This document shows, in pieces, positions 10,311 to 18,120 of a stretch of 64,000 nucleotides of DNA (the first letter of the stretch is position 1; each line of letters opens with the position of its first letter). The notes under the pieces are model-generated. The model was given only the letters and a program-made list of their open reading frames with translations, did no database searches and was not told the DNA's origin. Origin of the DNA: Dehalococcoidia bacterium (GTDB lineage: Bacteria; Chloroflexota; Dehalococcoidia; Bin125); assembly GCA_022825855.1 (NCBI GenBank), contig JAJDWB010000013.1:186001-250000 (forward strand), in the 5' to 3' direction. The position numbers were made by a program, and so were the translations under genes.

Positions 10311-10960
10311 GCGAGGGCGTGACGATCGGTTTCGCGATCATCGCCGTGCTCTTCGGCGGAATCGGGCTGTTGCTGTTCAAGGAGGCGCGCACGCACCGGT
10401 TCTGGCGTCAACTGGTCGCCGAGAATGACATGGACGCGATCCGCGGCATTCTTGACCAGGAGATCGAGCACTGGCGCACGCAGCGTCCACCCAAGGACGT
10501 GAGCGCCGTGGTCTGGGCCGGAGTCCAGGGACTCGACCTGGTGGGCGCGTCGGCACAGCATGTGCGAGTCAGCACCTCGGCGGACCCCGAGTTCGGCACC
10601 GTGGACGGCAAGCGGGAGCAGATTTCATCTTCGCTCGACATCGCGTACGCGACCGCGATGCGTTTGGTCGAGATGATCTTCTACGACGTGCCCAACTTCC
10701 GTCCCGACCACGCGCGGGTCGATGTCTACACCACGTTTCGCGATTCGGAAGGCCGTGCCGAAGCGTTGCCGATTCTCTCCGTCCAAGCCGACCGCCCATC
10801 GGCAATGAGCCTGGACTGGAATCTGCCGCCGGCCGCCCTCGCCCGAGAGTTCGAGACGACCGCCAATCGTGCGCCCAATGGCGAACCGCGGCCGATTGAA
10901 CTGCCTGATGATCCGTTCGCCGATATGGTGGATCAGACGACGGCGACCAGCGCCGACTGA
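10307..10960 (+). CDS. Membrane-anchored protein of unknown function
   Basis: I do not recognise this 217-residue protein. It begins with GTG overlapping the aroE stop (GTGA). One membrane segment (about 4-22, TIGFAIIAVLFGGIGLLLF) is followed by a cytoplasmic or external domain of about 190 residues with mixed alpha/beta character and a Pro/Asp-rich tail (IELPDDPFADMVD). No catalytic motif is visible. Its place between aroE and aroC, with tight spacing, suggests co-transcription but not necessarily a shikimate role. Confidence 0.75.
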   Translation: MSEGVTIGFAIIAVLFGGIGLLLFKEARTHRFWRQLVAENDMDAIRGILDQEIEHWRTQRPPKDVSAVVWAGVQGLDLVGASAQHVRVSTSADPEFGTVDGKREQISSSLDIAYATAMRLVEMIFYDVPNFRPDHARVDVYTTFRDSEGRAEALPILSVQADRPSAMSLDWNLPPAALAREFETTANRAPNGEPRPIELPDDPFADMVDQTTATSAD

Positions 10961-10983
10961 GCCGGAAAACAGGGGATCGAGCG

Positions 10984-12183
10984 ATGGGCAGTCTGCGCTG
11001 GTTCACGGCGGGCGAGTCGCACGGACCCGGTCTGACCGTGATTATGGACGGCGTGCCGGCCGGACTGCCTTTGTCTGAAGAACAGATTCGGCAGCAGTTG
11101 GCGCGTCGGCAGAAAGGCTATGGACGCGGCGGTCGGATGAAGATCGAGACCGATTACGCGGAGATCCGAGGCGGTGTACGCCAAGGCCGGACGATTGGCA
11201 GTCCGGTCGCGCTGTGGATCGAAAACCGCGACTTTGACCAGGGTCTGGGTCCGGACAAGCGTCCCTGGCGCGAGACGATGTCACTGGAGACGGTGGATCC
11301 GCCGCCGACGCAGGTGACGCGGGTGCGGCCGGGTCATGCCGACCTGACGGCCTCGCTGAAGTACGGGTACGACGACGTGCGCGACTCGCTGGAGCGCGCC
11401 TCGGCCCGAGAGAGCGCGGCCCGAGTCGGTGCAGGCGCCGTCGCCCGGCGGCTCTGCGAAGAACTAGGCTGCCGGTTCAACAGCCACGTCGTGCAGATCG
11501 GCTCGGTCGCTCTCGGCCTTGATGCTGACGTCGACTGGCAGGCAGTGGAAGCATCTCCCGTCCGCTGCACCGACGAGTCGGTGGCCGGCGCGATGATCGA
11601 CGCGATCAATGCGGCCAAGCAGGACGGCGACACGCTGGGCGGCACGCTGGAAGCGAGAGTCGGAGGCGTGCCGTTCGGCCTGGGATCGCATGTCCAGTGG
11701 GATCGCAAACTGAGCGGCAGGATTGGCCAGGCGATTCTCTCGATGAACGCGTTCAAGGGCGTCGAGATCGGCGACGGGTTTAGCGGCGCGACGCTGACCG
11801 GCCGGGGCTATCACGACGTCGTGCTGCCGCAGGACGCCTGGGGAGAGCATCCCTGGCGGCGTCAGACGAATCACGCCGGCGGCATCGAAGGCGGCATCTC
11901 CAACGGTGAAGACTTGGTCGTCCGGGTCGCGGTCAAGCCGATCGCGACGCTCGCGCATCCCTTGCCGTCCGCCGATCTGAGCACCGGCGAACGCGTTGAG
12001 GCGCATTACGAACGCTCGGATGTCTGCGTCGTCCCGGCGGCCGGCGTGATTGTCGAGGCGATGCTCGCGTTGGTTCTGGCCGACGCCATCCTGGAGAAGT
12101 TCGGCGGAGATTCGCTGTCCGAGACCCGACGAAACATGGAGGCGTTTCAGGCCACGGCCGTGCCTCGCGGGGAGTGGACATGA
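10984..12183 (+). CDS. aroC: Chorismate synthase
   Basis: AroC converts EPSP to chorismate using reduced FMN. The 399-residue protein carries the N-terminal signature RWFTAGESHGPGLTVIMDG, RRQKGYGRGGRMKIE, the catalytic region RPGHADLTASLKYGY, and ARESAARVGAGAVARR. The C-terminal part ends RRNMEAFQATAV. It follows a 23-bp gap containing a weak purine-rich site and overlaps the aroKB start as ATGA. Length is within the longer bacterial class. Confidence 0.97.
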   Translation: MGSLRWFTAGESHGPGLTVIMDGVPAGLPLSEEQIRQQLARRQKGYGRGGRMKIETDYAEIRGGVRQGRTIGSPVALWIENRDFDQGLGPDKRPWRETMSLETVDPPPTQVTRVRPGHADLTASLKYGYDDVRDSLERASARESAARVGAGAVARRLCEELGCRFNSHVVQIGSVALGLDADVDWQAVEASPVRCTDESVAGAMIDAINAAKQDGDTLGGTLEARVGGVPFGLGSHVQWDRKLSGRIGQAILSMNAFKGVEIGDGFSGATLTGRGYHDVVLPQDAWGEHPWRRQTNHAGGIEGGISNGEDLVVRVAVKPIATLAHPLPSADLSTGERVEAHYERSDVCVVPAAGVIVEAMLALVLADAILEKFGGDSLSETRRNMEAFQATAVPRGEWT

Positions 12184-13925
12184 ATCTGCACGAAGGTCTG
12201 AAACGCGTCGTGCTGATCGGTTTCAGCGCCACCGGCAAGTCGGTGCTCGCTCCGTTTATCGCGCATCGGCTTGGCTGGACGGTCGTTGATCTCGACGTGG
12301 AGATCGAACGAATCGCAGGGCGGACGATTCCCCAGTTGTTCACCGACGAAGGCGAATCCGGCTTCCGCCGCCGCGAACTCCAGGCTGTGCGTGACGCGGC
12401 CGAACAGGACGGCGTCGTGATTGCCACCGGCGGCGGCGTCTGGCTGAGCGCGGAGAACCGCGCGCTGCTGGCCGACGGCGGTTTCGTCGTCACGCTGGAG
12501 GCGCGGGCGGCCACGATCCTGGCCCGCTACGCGCAGACCGAGCAGGGCGCGACGGAGGTGCGTCCGATGCTGGACGGAGCCGACCCGCGGCACCGGGTCG
12601 AGACGCTCAAGGCGGCCAGGCAGCCGTTCTATGCGCTCTCCGACCTCACCGTGCATACCGACGAGATCGAGATTGGCGAAGCGGTTGACGAGATCGTTGA
12701 AGCCGTGACTCGGCGCTCGCCAGGCGTGCTCGCGTCGGACGCGCGAATTCGGGAAATGCAGAACGGACCCGGTGTCGATCCGCCGGCGCTGATTGACTTC
12801 GGACCCGATCTGGGCTGCATCGTCGACGCAGGATCTTCGCGGTATCCGGTCTACTGCGCCTGGGGTCTGCTGGAGCGGGCGGGCGAGATCCTGGATCGGC
12901 TGGGGTTGTCGGGCCGCATGTTCCTGATCGCCGATCGCGCAGTGATGGACTCGCATGGAGCGACGGCGCTGGAGTCGCTACGCCGCGCCGGACGCATCGT
13001 GGAAACCCACGCAGTGCCGTCGGGGGAGGCAAGCAAGTCGCTCGACTCGCTGCAGCGGCTATACGACTGGCTGTCTGCGCATCGAGCTGAGCGGCGAGAC
13101 GTCATCTTCGCGCTGGGCGGCGGCGTGACCACCGATCTCGCCGGCACCGTGGCCGCGACCTATCTGCGGGGAATGCCCCTGGTGCACGCGCCGACGACCG
13201 TGCTGGGGATGGTGGACGCCGCGATCGGCGGCAAGGTCGCCATCGACCTGCCCTCCGGCAAGAACCTCGTCGGTGCGTTCTATCAACCTCGGGCCGTGCT
13301 CGCCGACGTAGCCACGCTGGCCACTTTGCCGCCGCGCGAACTCCGCTCCGGCTTCGCCGAGGTGATCAAGCACGGATTCATCCGCGACGAGCCCATGCTG
13401 GACTTGCTGGAAGAGACCGCGGACTCGCTGCTTGACCCGGCGGCCGGTTCGTTGGATTCGTCGAGGCGGCAGTTGCTGGTCGACGTAATCACGAGAAACC
13501 AGGCGATCAAGGCCGCTGTCGTGTCCGCCGATGAACGCGAGTCCGACATCCGCGCCATTCTCAACTACGGACACACGCTTGGACACGCGATCGAGGCGGT
13601 CACCGGCTACAGCTCGGTGCTGCACGGTGAAGCCGTGGCGATGGGCATGGTCGCAGTCGCGGAGATGGGCTGCGCGATGGGCTTGATCGACGAAGCGCTG
13701 GTCGCCCGACACCGCCGCTTGATTGAGCGCTTCGGGCTGCCCACCAAGAGCCCTCCCGGTTTGGGTCGGGCCGAGATTGACGAGGCCATGTCGCGCGACA
13801 AGAAGGTTGTGGGCGGCAAGCAGCGCTGGATCCTGCTCGAGAGCGTCGGCAATCCGATCGTTCGCGACGACGTGCCCGCCGAGGTCGTCTCCGACGCCAT
13901 CGACGCGGTGGTCGGCGTGTCCTGA
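12180..13925 (+). CDS. aroKB: Fused shikimate kinase / 3-dehydroquinate synthase
   Basis: One 581-residue chain combines two shikimate-pathway enzymes. Residues about 1-180 are shikimate kinase, with P-loop GFSATGKS (14-21), DLDVEIE, GFRRRE and ATGGGVW. Residues about 210-581 are 3-dehydroquinate synthase, with PSGEASKSL, ALGGGVTTDLAGTVAATYLRG, PTTVLGMVDAAIGGK, the metal ligands in GFAEVIKHG and NYGHTLGHAIE, and the second histidine in LHGEAVAMGM. The ATG at 12180 overlaps the aroC stop and has GGGGAG six bases upstream; a GTG at 12174 is less likely. AroKB fusions are known in some bacteria such as Thermotoga. Both halves look active. Confidence 0.95.
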   Translation: MNLHEGLKRVVLIGFSATGKSVLAPFIAHRLGWTVVDLDVEIERIAGRTIPQLFTDEGESGFRRRELQAVRDAAEQDGVVIATGGGVWLSAENRALLADGGFVVTLEARAATILARYAQTEQGATEVRPMLDGADPRHRVETLKAARQPFYALSDLTVHTDEIEIGEAVDEIVEAVTRRSPGVLASDARIREMQNGPGVDPPALIDFGPDLGCIVDAGSSRYPVYCAWGLLERAGEILDRLGLSGRMFLIADRAVMDSHGATALESLRRAGRIVETHAVPSGEASKSLDSLQRLYDWLSAHRAERRDVIFALGGGVTTDLAGTVAATYLRGMPLVHAPTTVLGMVDAAIGGKVAIDLPSGKNLVGAFYQPRAVLADVATLATLPPRELRSGFAEVIKHGFIRDEPMLDLLEETADSLLDPAAGSLDSSRRQLLVDVITRNQAIKAAVVSADERESDIRAILNYGHTLGHAIEAVTGYSSVLHGEAVAMGMVAVAEMGCAMGLIDEALVARHRRLIERFGLPTKSPPGLGRAEIDEAMSRDKKVVGGKQRWILLESVGNPIVRDDVPAEVVSDAIDAVVGVS

Positions 13926-13960
13926 CGCTGCGGATATCGGTGCGCGGCGGCGTCCCTCCC

Positions 13961-15286
13961 TCAGTCGACGGCCGCCTCAACTTCGACGCCGGCGTGAGCG
14001 CGACCGCTTGAACGCTCGACGCGAACGTCGAGATGCCTGAGTCCGCGCAGGACGATGTTCTGCTTGTAGACGGGGGTTCGAGAGCCGAACTGCAGGTCGT
14101 CGAATCGTTCCAATAGCGCCTCAAACGCGATCTTGCCCTCAAGCCTCGCTAGCGGCGCGCCGAGACAGTGATGGATGCCTCGGCCGAAGGAGATGTTGCC
14201 GGCGTCTTCTCGGGTGATGTCCAGCGTCTCCGGATCGCTGAACTCCTCGGGGTCGCGGTTGGCGCCGCCGACCAGCAGCGAGACCGGTCGCCCCGGCTTC
14301 AGCGTGTGGCGGTCCAGGTCGAACTCGTCGAGCGTGACCCTCCCGTCCAATTGCACCGGCGAGTCGTAGCGCAGCAGCTCCTCGATCGCGTTGTCGATCA
14401 GTTCCGGGCGTTGGCGAAGCAGTTCAAGCTGGTCCGGATGCTCGAGCAGTGCCTTGAGTCCGTTGCCAATCAGGTTTGTGGTCGTCTCGTTGCCGGCGAC
14501 GAGCAGCAGCCGCAGCGTGACGATCATCTCGTCCTCGGTCAGCTTGTCGCCTTCTTCCTCCGCCTCGATCAATCGCGAGACCAGGTCGTCCCGGGGCTGC
14601 GAGCGGTGTTCTGCGACGATGCCCTTGAAGTACTGGTCGAAGAGTTGGGCGGTGTCGAAGACGACGCCCAACTCGCTCTCGCTCAGGTTCGGTTCCAGCA
14701 CGCGGGCGAACTTGTCGGACCACTCCTTGAACTGCTGTCGATCCTCGGTCGGCACGCCGATCATCTCGGCGATCACCACGGTCGGCAGCAGCGCGGCCAG
14801 GTTGGACATCAGGTCGAACTCGTTCTGGCCTTCGACCTCGTCGAGCAAAGCGTGCGCCGTCTCGCGGATGTGGTCTTCCATCTTCGCGATCTGACGAGGC
14901 GTGAATGCCCGGCTGACGAGGCCGCGCAGCCTGGTGTGGTCGGGTGGATCGAGGGAGAGCATTGAGGGCTGCAGCTCGTTCTCGATCTGTTCGCCAATGT
15001 TGCGGCGGTTGCGGGTACCGACCGGTCCTCGTTCGTTGGAGAAGACCTTGTAGTTGCGCAGGATGGCGTCCACGTCGTCGTACTTCGAGACCACCAGTGC
15101 GCCGGTCAGCGGGCTGGGGTGATAGGGGTCGCGCTCACGCAGCTCCTTGTAGGTCGGATAGGGATTGGCGATGAAGTCGGGATCGAGCGGGAACCAAACG
15201 ACGCCCGACTGCAGGCGTTCCTGCATCAGCCGCGCCTTGATGTACCACGGGGTCACAGCCGATCGGATAGCGGTTCGTACGGACAT
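13961..15286 (-). CDS. Cytochrome P450 monooxygenase
   Basis: The 441-residue protein is a soluble bacterial P450 of the CYP107/CYP102-like actinobacterial style. The I-helix motif AGNETTT lies near 264, the K-helix ExxR in EELLRY near 302, and the heme loop FGRGIHHCLG at about 367-376 with Cys374 as the iron ligand. The C-helix DPPDHTRLRGLVSRAFTP is also clear. The ATG at 15286 is chosen because it gives the normal family length and has GAGAGC upstream. It lies 35 bp after moeA in the same direction, but no ferredoxin or reductase gene is nearby, so the electron donor must be encoded elsewhere. Substrate is unknown. Confidence 0.93.
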   Translation of the reverse strand: MSVRTAIRSAVTPWYIKARLMQERLQSGVVWFPLDPDFIANPYPTYKELRERDPYHPSPLTGALVVSKYDDVDAILRNYKVFSNERGPVGTRNRRNIGEQIENELQPSMLSLDPPDHTRLRGLVSRAFTPRQIAKMEDHIRETAHALLDEVEGQNEFDLMSNLAALLPTVVIAEMIGVPTEDRQQFKEWSDKFARVLEPNLSESELGVVFDTAQLFDQYFKGIVAEHRSQPRDDLVSRLIEAEEEGDKLTEDEMIVTLRLLLVAGNETTTNLIGNGLKALLEHPDQLELLRQRPELIDNAIEELLRYDSPVQLDGRVTLDEFDLDRHTLKPGRPVSLLVGGANRDPEEFSDPETLDITREDAGNISFGRGIHHCLGAPLARLEGKIAFEALLERFDDLQFGSRTPVYKQNIVLRGLRHLDVRVERSSGRAHAGVEVEAAVD

Positions 15287-15321
15287 GCTGCTCTCGATTC
15301 CTTGTTCGCGAACTTGCGGGT

Positions 15322-16647
15322 TCAGTCGAGCGGTTGATCCCAATCGACCATGATCACATCGCACTCCTCGCCGGCATGGACGCGCTCACGGTCTTCCGGG
15401 CACACCGCATAGCCACTCGCGAGCGCCATTGAGGTGAGCACACCGCTGCCCTGGGGTCCGGTCAGGCGTGCGTGCCAGCGGCCCTCGGCGTCCTGCTCGA
15501 GAATGGCTCGGGCATAGACCCGACGCCAATCTGTGTTGACGATGTCCTCTTCGGCGATCGCGCGGACAATCGGTCTCGGCTGCGGCCTGCGGCCCATCAT
15601 CTGTTGTATCGCCAAACGACCGAACAGCTCGAACGCCAGCAGCGAGGACACGGGATTGCCCGGCAGGCCGATATGGGGCACGCGGCGACCGTCGGGTGCT
15701 GCGAACTCACCAAAGGCGAGCGGCTTGCCTGGCTTCATCTTCACCGTCCAGAAGTCGATCGCTCCTTCGCGAGCCAGGACCTCCTTGACCACGTCGAAAT
15801 CGCCCCGCGACACACCGGCCGACGTGATCACCAGGTCGCAGGTCTCCAGCGCCTCGTTGATCTTGGCGGTCAGCGCGGGGATCGTGTCCTGGGCGATACC
15901 GAATCGCTTTGGAATTCCGCCGTATTGCGAGACCAGCGCGCTCAGCCCGTAGGAGTTGGAATCGTAGATCTTGCCCGGTGCGGGAGGTTCGCCGGGCGTG
16001 AGCAGTTCGTCGCCGGTCGAGAGGATCGCGACGCGCGGCCGGCGAATGACGTCCACTTCGCCCACGCCCAGCGAGGCGAGCACCGCGACCTGCGGACCGC
16101 GCAACACGGCGCCCGCATCGAGTACCTGCTGCCCCTGGCGCACATCTTCTCCTCGACGGCGGATGTTGTTTCCCGGACCGGCCGCTTTGAGAATCCCGAC
16201 GTCGTCGATCGCGGCGTGCTCCTGGCCTGGAGCGCGCAACCCGATCTCGTCCGTCTCCTCGAAGGGCACGATCGTGTCGGCCCCGTCCGGCATCGGAGCG
16301 CCGGTCATGATCCTGACCGCCTCGCCTGGGCCAACCGATCCGTCGAACAGGTAGCCCGCGGCCAATTCGCCTATCACCTTGAGCCGCACCGGATTCGACT
16401 CCGCCGCGCCGTCGGTGCTGTCCGATTGGACGGCGTAGCCGTCCATGGCCGTGTTGTCGTGCGGGGGGATGTCGAATGGCGCGGAGATGTCGGTAGCCAG
16501 CACCTGTCCGACGGCGTCTTCAATCGCCAGCCTCTCTGCAGGTAACGGTGCGCAGAACGACAGGATGCGTTCGGCGGCGTCCTCAACGGGAAGCATGTCA
16601 ACGGGCGGCTCAGTGGACCGCGACTCGGGCGGCGGTGCAGTGGTCAT
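15322..16647 (-). CDS. moeA: Molybdopterin molybdenumtransferase
   Basis: MoeA inserts molybdate into adenylylated molybdopterin. The 441-residue protein shows all four domains of the family. Diagnostic stretches are PPHDNTAMDGYAV, RIMTGAPMPDGADTIVPFE, the MoCF-fold motifs ILSTGDELL and SAGVSRGDFDVV, KMKPGKPLAFG and GLPGNPVSS. The C-terminal domain IV ends near VIMVDWDQ. No other molybdenum cofactor genes are in the window. It is followed on the same strand by the P450 gene. Confidence 0.95.
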   Translation of the reverse strand: MTTAPPPESRSTEPPVDMLPVEDAAERILSFCAPLPAERLAIEDAVGQVLATDISAPFDIPPHDNTAMDGYAVQSDSTDGAAESNPVRLKVIGELAAGYLFDGSVGPGEAVRIMTGAPMPDGADTIVPFEETDEIGLRAPGQEHAAIDDVGILKAAGPGNNIRRRGEDVRQGQQVLDAGAVLRGPQVAVLASLGVGEVDVIRRPRVAILSTGDELLTPGEPPAPGKIYDSNSYGLSALVSQYGGIPKRFGIAQDTIPALTAKINEALETCDLVITSAGVSRGDFDVVKEVLAREGAIDFWTVKMKPGKPLAFGEFAAPDGRRVPHIGLPGNPVSSLLAFELFGRLAIQQMMGRRPQPRPIVRAIAEEDIVNTDWRRVYARAILEQDAEGRWHARLTGPQGSGVLTSMALASGYAVCPEDRERVHAGEECDVIMVDWDQPLD

Positions 16648-16691
16648 CGGCGAAGCGTTCTAGTTGGTCGTGGCCAACAGCGGTCGGCCTG

Positions 16692-16940
16692 CTAGACCTG
16701 GATCGTGAGACAGGTCGTGGTGCGCTTGACGCCGGCGACCGTTTGAATCGAGTCGGTGATGCAACTTCCCAGCCGCTCCAGGTTCTCCGCCTCAACCAGG
16801 CAGATCACATCGAACGGTCCGGTGACCAGTTCCACGGACTTGATTTCGCCGTCGCTGTGGGTAATGTCGGCAAGCGACAGCGCCACCTGCTTGGCCGTGC
16901 CGACATCGGTTTCAATCAAGATGTAACTCTTCACTGCCAT
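16692..16940 (-). CDS. Stand-alone Lrp/AsnC-type ligand-binding (RAM) domain protein
   Basis: This 82-residue protein matches the C-terminal RAM domain of Lrp/AsnC regulators and has no DNA-binding helix-turn-helix. It runs AVKSYILIETDVG, then alternating strands and helices, with the GPFDVICLVEAEN segment and the ending RTTTCLTIQV. Such single-domain proteins usually form dimers and bind amino acids or act as partners of full-length Lrp proteins. The ATG at 16940 is chosen because it begins exactly at the domain edge. An upstream extension to 17033 has no family match. It sits 45 bp before moeA on the same strand. Confidence 0.85.
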   Translation of the reverse strand: MAVKSYILIETDVGTAKQVALSLADITHSDGEIKSVELVTGPFDVICLVEAENLERLGSCITDSIQTVAGVKRTTTCLTIQV

Positions 16941-17075
16941 GGCGGACGCTCCAGAAACCAGAACTGCACGCGGATCCGCTGCCTCGAACGGTCCGACAGT
17001 TCGCTCAAGTCTACTATCCGCTGCGCGAGGCAAATCCCTGAGCAGCGCCGGATTCGACGCTGGCGGATCGGCGGG

Positions 17076-17081
17076 TACGAT
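17076..17081 (+). promoter_or_regulatory. Predicted -10 box of pheST (TACGAT)
   Basis: TACGAT sits 40 bp before the pheS start. The same hexamer is used before lepA (30035) and at 37132. No convincing -35 is visible. Confidence 0.4.
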
Positions 17082-17121
17082 ACGTGACAGATGCGTGACC
17101 GGTCAGTGATGGAAATGCGCC

Positions 17122-18120
17122 GTGGTTGATCTTGAGGCGTTGGAGGCGGAGGCGCGGGCGTCGCTCGCCGAGGCGGGCGACGAGGCCTCGCTGGACGCCT
17201 GGCGCGTGGTGTGGCTGGGCCGCCGGGGACGGCTGACTTCGGTGCTGCGCGGCGTGCGCGATCTGCCGGTCGAGGAGCGCCCCCGAGTGGGCGCGGGAGC
17301 GAATCGGCTCAAGGTCTCCTTGGAAGAAGCCGTGGCCGCGCACCGATCGCAGTTGCTGGCCTCGGCGGCCGATACCGACGCAATCGATGTGACGCTGCCC
17401 GGTCGCGCGCCGCCGCTCGGTTCGCTGCATCCGATCACGTTGACCAGGCGCATGCTTGAACGCACCTTCCGCGACATGGGGTTCGATGTCGTCGAGGGTC
17501 CCGATGTCGAGCTGGAGGAGTACAACTTCGATCGGCTGCGCATTCCCGCCGGACATCCCGCCCGCGATATGTGGGATACGATCTGGGTCGCCGATGACGG
17601 CGATAGTGGACCGCGACAGTTGTTGCGGACTCACACGTCGCCGATGCAGATCCGCTATCTCGAGCGACGCAGCCCGCCGATCCGGGTGATCGTGCCCGGC
17701 ACCTGTTACCGCTACGAAGCGACCGACGCCACCCACGAATGGATGCTGACCCAGATCGAGGGCCTGGTCATCGACCGGAACCTCTCGATGGCGCATCTGA
17801 AAGGGACCCTGGAAGCGTTCGTGCGCCGCATGTTCGGCGCCGACATTGAGACGCGCTTCCGCTGCGACTACTTCCCCTTCGTCGAACCGGGCGCCGAACT
17901 CGGCGTCCGCTGGCAGGGCGACTGGCTCGAGATCCTGGGCTGCGGCATGGTCCATCCCGAGATCATCGAAGACGCCGGGTTGGATCCTGAGCTATACACC
18001 GGGTTCGCCTTCGGCATGGGCGTCGAGCGTGTCGCCATGCTCCGCTATGGCGTCCGTGACATCCGCCACTTCTATCGCAACGACGTACGTTTCCTGCGTC
18101 AGTTCGAAGGGCGCCGATGA
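17122..18120 (+). CDS. pheS: Phenylalanyl-tRNA synthetase alpha subunit
   Basis: PheS is the catalytic subunit of the alpha2beta2 enzyme that charges tRNA-Phe. The 332-residue chain has a short N-terminal coiled coil (about 1-85) for tRNA binding, then the class II core. Motif 1 lies in LERTFRDMGFDVVEGPDVE, motif 2 in GTCYRYEATDATHEWML, and motif 3 in GFAFGMGVERVAMLRYG. The GTG at 17122 follows GGAAA by six bases. The stop overlaps pheT by 4 bp. Confidence 0.97.
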   Translation: MVDLEALEAEARASLAEAGDEASLDAWRVVWLGRRGRLTSVLRGVRDLPVEERPRVGAGANRLKVSLEEAVAAHRSQLLASAADTDAIDVTLPGRAPPLGSLHPITLTRRMLERTFRDMGFDVVEGPDVELEEYNFDRLRIPAGHPARDMWDTIWVADDGDSGPRQLLRTHTSPMQIRYLERRSPPIRVIVPGTCYRYEATDATHEWMLTQIEGLVIDRNLSMAHLKGTLEAFVRRMFGADIETRFRCDYFPFVEPGAELGVRWQGDWLEILGCGMVHPEIIEDAGLDPELYTGFAFGMGVERVAMLRYGVRDIRHFYRNDVRFLRQFEGRR

